A stretch of 64,000 bases of DNA from Streptosporangium brasiliense (GCF_030811595.1 NZ_JAUSRB010000002.1:5394001-5458000); one strand, 5' to 3'; numbered from the stretch's first letter, positions 48,553-59,720 are shown. The notes: generated from the sequence alone by a model not told the origin. Made by a program: numbers and translations.

Positions 48553-51500
48553 ATGACTAGCAGACCGTCTTTCCGTGAAGTCCTGGCCGAGCGCGTGATG
48601 GTCGCCGACGGGGCCATGGGAACGATGCTGCAGGCGCACGACGTCACCCTGGACGACTTCGAAGGTCACGAGGGCTGCAACGAAGTGCTCAACGTCACCC
48701 GTCCCGACATCGTGCGGGCCGTGCACGACGCCTACTTCGAGGTCGGCGTCGACTGCGTCGAGACCAACACCTTCGGCGCCAACCTCGCCGCCCTCGGCGA
48801 ATACGACATCTCCCAGCGGACCTACGAGCTGTCGGAGGCCGGCGCCCGGGTCGCCCGCGAGGCCGCCGACCACTGGTCCGCCACCAGCCACCCCCGCTAC
48901 GTGCTCGGCTCGATCGGTCCCGGCACCAAGCTGCCCACCCTCGGGCACAAGCCGTACGGCGTGCTGCGCGACGCCTACTACGACAACGCGGCCGGCCTCA
49001 TCGCCGGCGGCGCCGACGCGCTGATCATCGAGACCTGCCAGGACCTGCTCCAGGTCAAGGCCGCCGTCATCGGGGCCAAGCGGGCCATCGCCGACTCCGG
49101 CCGCGACGTGCCGGTCATCGCCCAGGTCACCGTGGAGACCAACGGCGCGATGCTGCTCGGCTCGGAGATCGGCGCCGCGCTCACCGCGATCGAGCCGCTC
49201 GGCGTCGACGTCATCGGCCTCAACTGCGCCACCGGCCCCGCCGAGATGAGCGAGCACCTGCGCCACCTGTCCAGGCACGCCCGCCTGCAGCTGTCCTGCA
49301 TGCCCAACGCGGGCCTGCCCCAGCTGACCGCCGACGGCGCCTACTACCCGCTCACCCCCGGCGAGCTCGCCGACGCCCACGAGAACTTCACCCGGTCCTT
49401 CGGGCTGTCGCTGGTCGGCGGCTGCTGCGGCACCACCCCCGAGCACCTGCGCCAGGTGGTCGAGCGGGTGCGCGGCAACGAGCACGCCCCCCGCCGCCCG
49501 CGTCCCGAGTCCGGGGCCGCCTCGCTCTACCAGCACGTGTCCTTCCGCCAGGACACCTCCTACCTGGCGATCGGCGAGCGGACCAACGCCAACGGCTCCA
49601 AGGCCTTCCGTGAGGCGATGCTCGCCGAGAACTGGGAGGAGTGCGTCGAGATCGCCCGCTCCCAGGCCCGCGACGGCGCGCACATGCTCGACCTCTGCGT
49701 CGACTACGTGGGCCGCGACGGCGTCAAGGACATGAAGGAGCTGGCCTTCCGCTTCGCCACCGCCTCCACGCTGCCGATCGTGCTCGACTCCACCGAGCCC
49801 GCGGTCCTGGAGGCCGGCCTGGAGATGATCGGCGGCCGGGCGATCATCAACTCGGTCAACTACGAGGACGGCGACGGCCCCGACTCGCGCTTCACCAAGA
49901 TCATGAAGCTGGTCCGGGCGCACGGCGCGGCCGTCATGGCGCTGACCATCGACGAGGAGGGCCAGGCCCGCACCGCCGAGTGGAAGGTCAGGGTCGCCAC
50001 CCGCATCATCGAGGACCTGACGGCCAACTGGGGCATGAACGTCGAGGACATCCTCATCGACACCCTCACCTTCCCCATCGCCACCGGCCAGGAGGAGACC
50101 CGCCGCGACGGCGTGGAGACGATCGAGGCCATCCGCGAGCTCAAGCGGCGCTACCCGGGCGTGCAGACCGTGCTCGGCCTGTCCAACATCTCCTTCGGCC
50201 TCAACCCGGCCGCGCGCATCGTCCTCAACAGCGTCTTCCTCAACGAGTGCGTCAACGCGGGCCTCGACTCGGCCATCGTGCACGCCTCCAAGATCCTGCC
50301 GATGGCGCGCATCCCCGACGAGCAGCGCCAGGTGGCCCTGGACATGGTCTACGACCGCCGCCGGGAGGGCTACGACCCGCTGCAGCGGTTCATGGAGCTG
50401 TTCGAGGGCGTGGACGCCGCCTCGGTCAAGGCCGACCGGGCCGCCGAGCTGCTCGGCCTGCCGCTGTGGGAGCGGCTCAAGCGCCGCATCGTCGACGGTG
50501 AGCGCAAGGGCCTGGAGGCCGACCTCGACGAGGCGCTGGCCCGGCGGCCGGCTCTGGAGATCGTCAACGACGTGCTCCTCGACGGCATGAAGACCGTCGG
50601 CGAGCTGTTCGGCTCCGGGCAGATGCAGCTGCCGTTCGTGCTCCAGTCCGCCGAGGTCATGAAGACCTCCGTGGCCTACCTGGAGCCGCACATGGACCGG
50701 GTCGAGGGGGAGACCAAGGGCCGCATCGTGCTGGCGACCGTCAAGGGCGACGTGCACGACATCGGCAAGAACCTGGTCGACATCATCCTGTCCAACAACG
50801 GCTACGAGGTCGTCAACCTCGGCATCAAGCAGCCGGTGTCGACGATCCTGGAGGCGGCCGAGGAGAAGAACGCCGACGTCATCGGCATGTCCGGGCTGCT
50901 GGTGAAGTCCACGGTCATCATGAAGGAGAATCTCGAGGAGATGAACTCCCGGGGCATCTCCCAGCGCTTCCCCGTCCTGCTCGGCGGCGCCGCCCTGACC
51001 CGCGCCTACGTGGAGCAGGACCTCGCCGAGCTGTTCCAGGGCGACGTCCGCTACGCCCGCGACGCCTTCGAGGGGCTGCGCCTGATGGACGCCTTCATGG
51101 CCGTGAAGCGCGGCGAGGCCGGCGCGAGCCTGCCGCCGCTGCGCGAGCGGCGGGTCAGGACCGGCGCGACGCTGGTGCGGACCCCGGAGGCGGAGCTACC
51201 CGCCCGCTCCGACGTGGCCGCCGACAATCCCGTCCCGAAGGCCCCCTTCCTGGGGGAGCGGATCGTCAAGGGCATCCCGCTGGCCGACTACGCCGCGTTC
51301 CTGGACGAGCGGGCGACGTTCATGGGCCAGTGGGGCCTCAAGGCCGCGCGCGGCGGCGACGGGCCCTCCTACGAGGAGCTCGTCGAGACCGAGGGCCGGC
51401 CGCGCCTGCGGATGTGGCTGGAGCGGATGCAGACCGAGGGCCTGCTGGAGGCGGCCGTCGCCTACGGCTACTTCCCGTGCGTCAGCGACGGCGACTCGCT

Positions 51501-52017
51501 GATCATCCTCGACGACGCGGGCAACGAGCGGACCAGGTTCACCTTCCCGCGCCAGCGCCGTGACCGTCACCTGTGCCTGTCGGACTTCTTCCGGTCCAAG
51601 GACTCCGGCGAGGTCGACGTGGTCGCCTTCCAGGTGGCCACCATGGGCAACCGGGTCTCCGAGGCCGCCGCCGAGCTGTTCGCCAAGGACGCCTACCGCG
51701 ACTATCTCGAACTGCACGGCCTGTCGGTGCAGCTCACCGAGGCGCTCGCGGAATACTGGCACGCGCGGGTCCGCAGCGAGCTGGAGATCGGCGGTGACGA
51801 GTCGCTGGAGGACATGCTGAAGGTCAACGTCACCGGCTGCCGCTACTCCTTCGGCTACCCCGCCTGCCCCAACCTGGAGGACCAGGTCCAGCTCATGGAG
51901 CTGCTCGACCCCTCCCGGATCGGGGTGAACCTGTCGGAGGAGTTCCAGCTCCACCCCGAGCAGTCGACGTCCGCACTGGTCGTCCACCACCCCGAGGCCA
52001 ACTACTTCAACGTCTGA
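48553..52017 (+). CDS. metH: Cobalamin-dependent methionine synthase MetH
   Basis: A 1154-residue enzyme with all four modules. The homocysteine domain has zinc Cys225, Cys291 and Cys292 (NCATGP, GGCCG). The methyltetrahydrofolate domain starts about 330 (IGERTNANGSKAF). The cobalamin domain has DVHDIGKN (axial His735) and MSGLLVKSTV. The reactivation domain binds AdoMet (RYSFGYPACPNLEDQ). It transfers methyl from methyl-THF to homocysteine and depends on B12. It is slightly shorter than the E. coli enzyme, as is usual in actinobacteria. Confidence 0.97.
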   Translation: MTSRPSFREVLAERVMVADGAMGTMLQAHDVTLDDFEGHEGCNEVLNVTRPDIVRAVHDAYFEVGVDCVETNTFGANLAALGEYDISQRTYELSEAGARVAREAADHWSATSHPRYVLGSIGPGTKLPTLGHKPYGVLRDAYYDNAAGLIAGGADALIIETCQDLLQVKAAVIGAKRAIADSGRDVPVIAQVTVETNGAMLLGSEIGAALTAIEPLGVDVIGLNCATGPAEMSEHLRHLSRHARLQLSCMPNAGLPQLTADGAYYPLTPGELADAHENFTRSFGLSLVGGCCGTTPEHLRQVVERVRGNEHAPRRPRPESGAASLYQHVSFRQDTSYLAIGERTNANGSKAFREAMLAENWEECVEIARSQARDGAHMLDLCVDYVGRDGVKDMKELAFRFATASTLPIVLDSTEPAVLEAGLEMIGGRAIINSVNYEDGDGPDSRFTKIMKLVRAHGAAVMALTIDEEGQARTAEWKVRVATRIIEDLTANWGMNVEDILIDTLTFPIATGQEETRRDGVETIEAIRELKRRYPGVQTVLGLSNISFGLNPAARIVLNSVFLNECVNAGLDSAIVHASKILPMARIPDEQRQVALDMVYDRRREGYDPLQRFMELFEGVDAASVKADRAAELLGLPLWERLKRRIVDGERKGLEADLDEALARRPALEIVNDVLLDGMKTVGELFGSGQMQLPFVLQSAEVMKTSVAYLEPHMDRVEGETKGRIVLATVKGDVHDIGKNLVDIILSNNGYEVVNLGIKQPVSTILEAAEEKNADVIGMSGLLVKSTVIMKENLEEMNSRGISQRFPVLLGGAALTRAYVEQDLAELFQGDVRYARDAFEGLRLMDAFMAVKRGEAGASLPPLRERRVRTGATLVRTPEAELPARSDVAADNPVPKAPFLGERIVKGIPLADYAAFLDERATFMGQWGLKAARGGDGPSYEELVETEGRPRLRMWLERMQTEGLLEAAVAYGYFPCVSDGDSLIILDDAGNERTRFTFPRQRRDRHLCLSDFFRSKDSGEVDVVAFQVATMGNRVSEAAAELFAKDAYRDYLELHGLSVQLTEALAEYWHARVRSELEIGGDESLEDMLKVNVTGCRYSFGYPACPNLEDQVQLMELLDPSRIGVNLSEEFQLHPEQSTSALVVHHPEANYFNV

Positions 52018-52038
52018 CCGTAAGGGGTTCTCCGGGGT

Positions 52039-52689
52039 ATGGACGCGGTTCTCTTCGACATGGACGGGCTCCTCGTCGACAGCGAGAAGATCTGGTTCCA
52101 GGTCGAGACCGAGGTGATGGAACGGCTCGGCGGCGGCTGGGGGCCCGCCGACCAGGAGCACCTGGTGGGCGGCTCGATGCCGTCCGCCGTGGCCTACATG
52201 CTCAGGGTCTCCGGGGCGAGCGCCCACCCGGAGGAGGTGGCGACCTGGATGCTGGAGGGCATGACCGGCAGGCTCGCCGACGGCGTGGAGCTGATGCCCG
52301 GCGCCGCCGAGCTGCTGGCGGCCGTACGGGGGGCGGGCCTGCGCACCGCCCTGGTCACCTCCTCGGTGCGGCCGATCGCCGAGGCGTGCCTGAAGGGCAT
52401 CGGCAGGGACAACTTCGACCACGTGGTGACCGGCGACGACGTCGCGCGGACCAAACCCGACCCGGAGCCCTACCTGACGGCGGCCCGGCTGCTGGGCGTG
52501 GCCGCGGCCCGCTGCGTCGCGCTGGAGGACTCCCCGAACGGGGTGACCTCGGCCACCGCCGCGGGCTGCCGGGTGGTGGCGGTGCCGAGCGTGCTGCCGA
52601 TCCCGTCCGCGCCCGGCCGCCTCGTCGTCGACTCCCTGCGCGAGATCGACGTCGACGTCCTGCGGGAGCTGTCGGCCCGGGAACCCTGA
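52039..52689 (+). CDS. HAD-family hydrolase (beta-phosphoglucomutase-like)
   Basis: A 216-residue HAD phosphatase. Motif I is FDMDGLLVDSEK (Asp8, Asp10), motif II is LVTSSVRP, and motif III/IV is KPDPEPYLTA...ALEDSPNGVTSA. The helical cap lies between motifs I and II. The substrate is probably a small sugar phosphate but is unknown. It follows metH by 21 bases and may be co-transcribed. Confidence 0.9.
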   Translation: MDAVLFDMDGLLVDSEKIWFQVETEVMERLGGGWGPADQEHLVGGSMPSAVAYMLRVSGASAHPEEVATWMLEGMTGRLADGVELMPGAAELLAAVRGAGLRTALVTSSVRPIAEACLKGIGRDNFDHVVTGDDVARTKPDPEPYLTAARLLGVAAARCVALEDSPNGVTSATAAGCRVVAVPSVLPIPSAPGRLVVDSLREIDVDVLRELSAREP

Positions 52690-52795
52690 CCGGACGCCGG
52701 GGCGGTGCCCGGTGCCGCTCCACGGCGAGGCTGTGGGGCGCCCGAGGGTCTTCAGGGCCGGGCGCCCACGCTCCCTCCGGGGTTGGGCGCCTGGG

Positions 52796-52862
52796 GTCCC
52801 CTAGGGGACGGTCCCGCCGGGTCCTAAGGGATGATCCCTCCCCAAGGAGGAGGGACCGTCCC
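52796..52862. repeat. Cluster of palindromes built on GGGAC/GTCCC
   Basis: A perfect 14-base palindrome GTCCCCTAGGGGAC (52796-52809) runs into GGGACGGTCCC (52805-52815). The latter forms a perfect 11-base inverted repeat with GGGACCGTCCC (52852-52862). Between them is another palindrome, AGGGATGATCCCT (52827-52839). The cluster lies 54 bases before a membrane-protein gene and could be an operator array or a strongly folded leader. Confidence 0.6.
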
Positions 52863-52915
52863 GGCGGGGCGTGCCAGGATGGAACCGGTAAGCCGATACG
52901 AGGGGGCGGTCCACT

Positions 52916-53428
52916 ATGTCGTTCGACCAGATCGCGTGGTTGCCGCTCTGCGCCGGGGTGACCGGGGTGGGGCTGGTGCTGAGTTTCCTGTCGATGCGCC
53001 GCCGGGGGGTCGTGGCGGGGCTGCGCGGCGTGGCCTGGTCGCTGCTGCCGCTGGCGGCCTATCTGACCGGTGCGCTGCCCACCCTGTGGCAGATCGGCAC
53101 GGCGGTCGTCGGATTCTTCGCCGGAGCGGTGTTCAGCCCCATGGTGTGGGCCGGGGTGGCCGTGACCGGGCTCTCCCTGGTGCTGTTCCTGGTCACCGGC
53201 GTGCTGCGGGGCCGCCGTACGGCCGCCTCCGCCGCGCCCGCGGCCCCCGCGGCGGCGCCTCCCGCCGCGCCGGGCAGGTCCGTGACGGCTGGACAGGCCG
53301 CCACGCAGCCGCTCCCCAAGCGCCCGGCCGCGCCCGCCGGCAAGCAGTCCGAGCCTGCCCGCAAGCCGGCCGCGGACGATGACTTCTCCGACATCGAAGC
53401 GATTCTCAAGCGCCGCGGGATCGGGTGA
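52916..53428 (+). CDS. Conserved actinobacterial membrane protein with Ala/Pro tail
   Basis: A 170-residue protein with three membrane helices (about 6-26, 38-56 and 60-97, the last perhaps two). A low-complexity Ala/Pro linker follows, and then the acidic/basic end DDDFSDIEAILKRRGIG, which looks like a conserved interaction tail. I recognise the pattern from other actinobacteria but know no function. AGGGGGCG precedes the ATG. Stacked palindromes lie just upstream. Confidence 0.75.
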   Translation: MSFDQIAWLPLCAGVTGVGLVLSFLSMRRRGVVAGLRGVAWSLLPLAAYLTGALPTLWQIGTAVVGFFAGAVFSPMVWAGVAVTGLSLVLFLVTGVLRGRRTAASAAPAAPAAAPPAAPGRSVTAGQAATQPLPKRPAAPAGKQSEPARKPAADDDFSDIEAILKRRGIG

Positions 53429-53624
53429 CGCTCAGTCACCTTCCAGTGCAATGTCACAAATCCGAGACAGAAGCGGGACGGCTTGCGGACATTCGCTTGA
53501 AGATCAAAACAAATGAATTGCACGTGAATCACAGTTGAGCCACATAGCGCCCCAGGGGACTAGTCAGCGCAGATCAGCCCATAGATTCTGCGTCACGAGA
53601 CCGTGAAACGGACTCGTAGACTCA

Positions 53625-53656
53625 GGACGCGGGCCCCCGACCCGGGGGGCGCGTCC
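53625..53656 (+). terminator. Hairpin before the first oligopeptide operon
   Basis: GGACGCG...CCCCC pairs with GGGGG...CGCGTCC, giving 12 base pairs with a 2-base bulge. It lies 38 bases before the permease ATG. It may end upstream transcription or attenuate the operon. Confidence 0.45.
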
Positions 53657-53693
53657 ATCGGACAACGTCGTCTGGGATCCAGGGGGCCACTGT

Positions 53694-54704
53694 ATGACCG
53701 CACCGCTTGACGTCTCCGGGCAGGCCATGGAGGCCCAGCCGGAGGCCGTGCTTCAAGGGGCGGGCGGAAAGGCCATCGAAGGCCGTTCGCTCGGCCAGAT
53801 CGCCTGGATGCGCCTCAAACGCGACAAGGCGGCGATTATCGGCGCTTTCGTCGTGGTCTTCCTGACGCTGGTGGCGATCTTCGCCGAGCGTCCCTTCGGC
53901 GGCCTGATCGCGCTGTTCGGCGACCTGCCGAACATCCCGAACAACGACCTCATCGACCCGCTGACCAGCGCTCCGACCGCGGCCGCGGGCGGCATCAGCC
54001 TGGAGCACCCGTTCGGCCTCGAGCCGGTCAACGGCCGCGACATCTTCGCCAGGATCCTGTCCGGCGCGCAGATCTCGCTGCTGGTGGCCTTCCTCGCCAC
54101 GCTGGTCTCGGTGGTGCTCGGCTCGCTGCTGGGCGTGCTCGCGGGATACTTCGGCGGCTGGACCGACACCGTCATCAGCCGCCTGATGGACATCTTCCTG
54201 GCCTTCCCGCTGCTGCTGTTCGCGATCGCCATCGTCGGCGCCGTCCCCGACCAGGCGCTCGGCCTGGAGGGCAACGGCCTGCGGATCGCGGTGATCGTGT
54301 TCATCATCGGTTTCTTCAACTGGCCCTACATTGCGCGCATCGTGCGTGGCCAGACCCTGTCGCTGCGCGAGCGCGAGTTCGTGGACGCGGCGCGCTCCCT
54401 GGGGGCGGGCAGCCGCTACATCATCTTCCGCGAGATGTTCCCGAACCTCATCGCGCCGATCCTCGTCTACGCCACGCTGCTCATCCCCACGAACATCCTG
54501 TTCGAGGCCGCGCTGTCGTTCCTGGGCGTGGGCGTGGCCGAGCCGCAGGCGTCCTGGGGCGGCATGCTGACCCGCGCGGTGGACTACTACCAGATAGCCC
54601 CGCACTTCATGATCGTCCCGGGCCTCGCGATCTTCATCACCGTGATGGCCTTCAACCTGCTGGGCGACGGGCTCCGGGACGCCCTCGACCCTCGAGCCCG
54701 GTAG
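53694..54704 (+). CDS. Oligopeptide ABC transporter permease (DppC/OppC type)
   Basis: A 336-residue permease with about six helices. An N-terminal OppC_N segment (about 30-60, QIAWMRLKRDKAAIIGAFVV) is present. The ATPase-contacting EAA loop reads EFVDAARSLGAGSRYIIFREMFPN. It is the first gene of the first peptide transporter operon, ahead of the binding protein, which is an uncommon order. Confidence 0.93.
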   Translation: MTAPLDVSGQAMEAQPEAVLQGAGGKAIEGRSLGQIAWMRLKRDKAAIIGAFVVVFLTLVAIFAERPFGGLIALFGDLPNIPNNDLIDPLTSAPTAAAGGISLEHPFGLEPVNGRDIFARILSGAQISLLVAFLATLVSVVLGSLLGVLAGYFGGWTDTVISRLMDIFLAFPLLLFAIAIVGAVPDQALGLEGNGLRIAVIVFIIGFFNWPYIARIVRGQTLSLREREFVDAARSLGAGSRYIIFREMFPNLIAPILVYATLLIPTNILFEAALSFLGVGVAEPQASWGGMLTRAVDYYQIAPHFMIVPGLAIFITVMAFNLLGDGLRDALDPRAR

Positions 54705-54763
54705 CGGCAACGCTTCCGCTCCTCTATATCACCGTCACTCATGACAAGGGGTGTACAACCACG

Positions 54764-56542
54764 ATGAGGAAGACCAACGCTCTGGCGCTCGCCGCGCTGG
54801 GCACTGCGCTGACCATGGGTCTGGCCGCCTGCGGCGGCACGGCCGGTGGCGGTGGCAACACGAGCTCCGGGGACAAGGGCGCCGGTGCCGCCGGATCGGG
54901 CGCCAAGCACAACGACGGCTACACCAAGGTCGTCAACGCCTCCGACGCCAAGGGCGGCACGCTCAAGTTCGCCCTGTCGGACGAGCCCGACTCCATGGAC
55001 CCGGGTAACACCTACTACGCGTGGAACTGGAACTTCTCGCGTCTGTACTCCCGTCCGCTGATGACCTACGCCGCCGCGCCGGGCGAGGCGGGCCTCAAGC
55101 TCGTCCCGGACCTGGCCGAGGGCCCCGGTGTGCCGAGCGAAGACGGCAAGACCTGGACCTACAAGATCAAGAAGGGCATCAAGTACGACGACGGCACCGA
55201 GGTCAAGGCCGCGGACGTCAAGTACGCCATCGCCCGCAGCAACTTCACCTCCGAGCTCACCGACGGCCCGAAGTACTTCGCCCAGTACCTCGACGCCGGT
55301 GACTACAAGGGTCCCTACAAGGACAAGAACCTCGATGACTTCAAGGGTGTCGAGACGCCGGACGACTACACCGTCGTCTTCAAGCTCAAGGACCCGTTCG
55401 CCGAGTTCGACTTCCTGACGGCCAACCCGCAGTCCGCGCCGGTGCCGCAGGCCAAGGACACCGGTCTCGACTACGAGAAGACCGTGGCCTCCACCGGTCC
55501 CTACAAGATCGAGAGCCACGAGGTCGGCAAGCAGTTCAACCTCGTGAAGAACGAGAACTGGGACCCGGCCACCGACACCACCCGCAAGCAGCTGCCGGAC
55601 CGCATCGAGGTGCAGTTCAAGCAGAACGCCGAGGACATCGACCAGCGTCTGCTCGCCGGGCAGATCCAGGTCGACCTGGCCGGCACCGGTGTCCAGACCG
55701 CGGCCCGCGCCAAGATCGTCGCCGACCCCAAGCTGAAGGACTCGACGGACAACCCGTTCACGCCCTTCAACCGCTACGCGATGATGTCGACGGCCGTCAA
55801 GCCGTTCGACAACATCGACTGCCGCAAGGCCGTCCAGTACGCCACCGACAAGGTCGCCACCCAGGCGCCGTGGGGTGGCCCGCTCGGCGGTGAGATCGGC
55901 ACCACCGCGATGACCCCGACCACGGTCGGCTACAAGCAGTTCGACCTCTACCCCAACGGCGCCGACCACAAGGGCGACCTGGCCAAGGCCAAGGAGCACC
56001 TGGCGGCCTGTGGCCAGCCGAACGGCTTCACGGCCAACATCGCGGTCCGCGGTGACCGGACCAAGGAGGTCCAGGTCGCCGAGGCCCTGCAGGCTTCGCT
56101 CGACCGGGTCGGCATCAAGGCCACGATCAAGAAGTACCCCTCGGGTGACTGGAGCGCGCAGTACGCCGGCAAGCCGGAGTTCGTGCACAAGAACAACCTG
56201 GGCATCATGATCGCGGGCTGGGGCGCCGACTGGCCGTCCGGCTTCGGCTTCCTGTCGCAGATCGTCGACGGCCGCTTCATCAAGGCCTCCGGCAACTACA
56301 ACATGATGGAGCTGAACGACCAGTCGGTGAACGAGCTGCTCGACAAGGGCATCCAGACCACCGACACCGCGGCCCGCAACGAGATCTGGGCCGAGGTGGA
56401 CAAGAAGGTCATGGAGTCGGCGGCGTTCATGTCGTTCGTCTACGAGAAGACCCTCATCTTCCGTCCCGCGAACCTGACCAACGTGTACGTGCACCCCGCC
56501 TACGGCATGTACGACTACACGTGGCTCGGCGTCAAGCAGTAG
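54764..56542 (+). CDS. Peptide ABC transporter substrate-binding lipoprotein
   Basis: A 592-residue family 5 extracellular solute-binding protein. The lipobox GLAAC has Cys23, a Gly/Ser linker follows, and then the SBP_bac_5 domain (KFALSDEPDSMDPGNTYYAW, DLAEGPGVPSEDGKTWTYKI). It captures oligopeptides outside the membrane. A strong hairpin after its stop probably protects or limits this mRNA so the binding protein is made in excess. Confidence 0.93.
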   Translation: MRKTNALALAALGTALTMGLAACGGTAGGGGNTSSGDKGAGAAGSGAKHNDGYTKVVNASDAKGGTLKFALSDEPDSMDPGNTYYAWNWNFSRLYSRPLMTYAAAPGEAGLKLVPDLAEGPGVPSEDGKTWTYKIKKGIKYDDGTEVKAADVKYAIARSNFTSELTDGPKYFAQYLDAGDYKGPYKDKNLDDFKGVETPDDYTVVFKLKDPFAEFDFLTANPQSAPVPQAKDTGLDYEKTVASTGPYKIESHEVGKQFNLVKNENWDPATDTTRKQLPDRIEVQFKQNAEDIDQRLLAGQIQVDLAGTGVQTAARAKIVADPKLKDSTDNPFTPFNRYAMMSTAVKPFDNIDCRKAVQYATDKVATQAPWGGPLGGEIGTTAMTPTTVGYKQFDLYPNGADHKGDLAKAKEHLAACGQPNGFTANIAVRGDRTKEVQVAEALQASLDRVGIKATIKKYPSGDWSAQYAGKPEFVHKNNLGIMIAGWGADWPSGFGFLSQIVDGRFIKASGNYNMMELNDQSVNELLDKGIQTTDTAARNEIWAEVDKKVMESAAFMSFVYEKTLIFRPANLTNVYVHPAYGMYDYTWLGVKQ

Positions 56543-56580
56543 TCCTTCTCTAGCTAGCCAAAGGCAGGTGAAGGCCTGAC

Positions 56581-56609
56581 GGCGCCCGGGAGCGATCCTC
56601 CCGGGCGCC
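56581..56609 (+). terminator. Intercistronic hairpin between binding protein and permease
   Basis: A perfect 12-base stem (GGCGCCCGGGAG/CTCCCGGGCGCC) with a 5-base loop. It ends 14 bases before the GTG of the next gene, so it would also occupy the region where a ribosome site belongs. Confidence 0.65.
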
Positions 56610-56623
56610 CCGGCCGAACGATC

Positions 56624-57633
56624 GTGGTCGCTTTCATCGTCCGCCGCGTGATCGCGGCCGTGCTGATGCTCGTCATCGTCAGCGTGGCCACTTTCGCGAT
56701 CTTCTTTCTCATCCCGCGTGCCCTGGGACAGACCCCTGAGGGCATGGCGTCGCGTTACGTCGGGCGGGATGCCACGCCCGAGGCGATCCAGGGCGCTGTC
56801 AAGAGACTCCACCTGGACGACCCGCTCATCGTGCAGTACGGCCGGTTCGCCCAGGGCATCGTCGTCGGCCAGGACTACTCGCTCGGTCCGAAGAAGGCCG
56901 AGTGCCCGGCGCCCTGCTTTGGCTTCTCCTTCAACAACAACCAGCCGGTCTGGCCGACGCTGCTCGACCGGCTCCCGGCGACCCTGTCGCTCGCCCTGGG
57001 CGCGGCCATCACCTGGCTCGCCGTCGGAGTCAGCATCGGCGTCGTCTCCGCGCTGAGACGCGGCACCGCGCTCGACCGCGCGGCAATGACGGTGGCGCTG
57101 GCCGGGGTGTCGTTGCCGATCTACTTCACCGGCCTGGTCTCGCTGTCGGTGTTCGCCTACACGCTCGGGATCTTCCCCGGCGGAGGCAGTTACATCGGGC
57201 TCACCGAGAATCCGATCATGTGGTTCCAGTCGCTCGTGCTCCCCTGGATCACCCTGGCCTTCCTCTACGCGGCCCTCTACGCCCGGCTCACCCGGGCGGG
57301 CATGCTGGAGACGATGGGCGAGGACTACATCCGCACCGCTCGCGCCAAGGGCCTCAAGGAGCGCACGGTGGTCACCAAGCACGCCCTGCGCGCCACGCTG
57401 ACCCCGATCCTCACGATCTTCGGCCTCGACCTCGGCCTGCTGCTGGGCGGCGCGGTGCTCACCGAGAGCACCTTCTCCATCCCCGGCATCGGTAAGCTGG
57501 TCATCGACGCGATCCGGGGCAACGACCTGCCCATCGTGCTGGGTGTGACCCTGTTCGCCGCCTTCTTCATCGTCCTGGCCAACCTCATCGTGGACGTCCT
57601 GTACGCGGTGGTCGACCCGAGGGTGAGGCTGTC

Positions 57634-57637
<4 letters not shown>
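56624..57637 (+). CDS. Oligopeptide ABC transporter permease (DppB/OppB type)
   Basis: A 337-residue permease of six helices. The OppB-type N-terminus is FIVRRVIAAVLMLVIVSVATF; the EAA loop is DYIRTARAKGLKERTVVTKHALR; the C-terminus ends in DVLYAVVDPRVRLS. The start is GTG 56624, which lacks a Shine-Dalgarno and is partly shadowed by the hairpin just before it. It overlaps the first ATPase gene by ATGA. Confidence 0.92.
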
Positions 57638-58670
<1,033 letters not shown>

Positions 58671-58674
<4 letters not shown>

Positions 58675-59720
58675 CGGTTGATGACAAGGGCGCGGCTGTG
58701 ACCGATCCCGAGGCGCTGCTGTCCGTCCAGGGGCTGCAGAAGCACTTCCCGGTGACCAAGGGCCTGCTCAAGCGTCAGATCGGCGCGGTGAAGGCCGTCG
58801 ACGGCGTCAGCTTCGACGTCCGCAAGGGCGAGACGCTCGGCCTGGTGGGCGAGTCGGGCTGCGGCAAGAGCACCACCGGCCGCCTGATCACCCGCCTGCT
58901 GGAGCCCACCGGCGGCAAGGTCGTCTTCGAGGGCCACGACATCACGCACATGTCGCAGTCGGCCATCCGGCCGCTCCGCCGCGACATGCAGATGATCTTC
59001 CAGGACCCCTACTCGTCGCTCAACCCCCGCCACACGGTGGGCGCCATCGTCGGCGCGCCGTACCGGATCCAGGGCATCCAGACCGAGCAGGGCACCAAGA
59101 AGGCGGTCCAGGAGATCCTGGAGCTGGTCGGGCTCAACCCCGAGCACTACAACCGCTACCCGCACGAGTTCTCCGGCGGCCAGCGCCAGCGCATCGGCAT
59201 CGCCCGCACGCTGGCCCTCAAGCCCAAGCTCATCATCGCCGACGAGCCGGTCTCCGCCCTGGACGTGTCGATCCAGGCCCAGGTGGTCAACCTCCTGGAG
59301 GACCTGCAGAACGAGCTCGACCTGACCTACGTCATCGTCGCGCACGACCTGTCGGTCATCCGGCACATCAGCGACCGGGTCGCGGTCATGTACCTGGGCA
59401 AGATCGTCGAGCTGGCCGACCGCAAGGCCCTGTACGAATCGCCCATGCACCCCTACACCAACGCCCTGATGTCGGCGGTGCCCGTCCCCGACCCGGCCCG
59501 GCGCAAGGACCGCGAGCGCATCCGGCTCCAGGGCGACGTGCCGAGCCCGCTCAACCCGCCGCCCGCCTGCCGCTTCCACACCCGGTGCTGGAAGGCCCAG
59601 GCGGTCTGCAAGACGGTGGAGCCGCCGCTGGTCGAGCTCGCCGCCGGCCACCAGGTGGCCTGCCACTTCCCGGAGAACGCGCCGGCGGCCCAGCAGACCG
59701 TGGAGGCCACGACCGCCTGA
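58671..59720 (+). CDS. Peptide ABC transporter ATPase (DppF/OppF type)
   Basis: A 349-residue ATPase. Walker A is GESGCGKS, the Q-loop is FQDPYSSLNP, the signature is FSGGQRQRIGIA, and Walker B is LIIADEPVSALD. The C-terminal PPACRFHTRCWKAQ segment is the OppF-type extension. The start is GTG 58671, overlapping the previous stop. Last gene of the first operon, followed by a long palindromic terminator. Confidence 0.95.
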
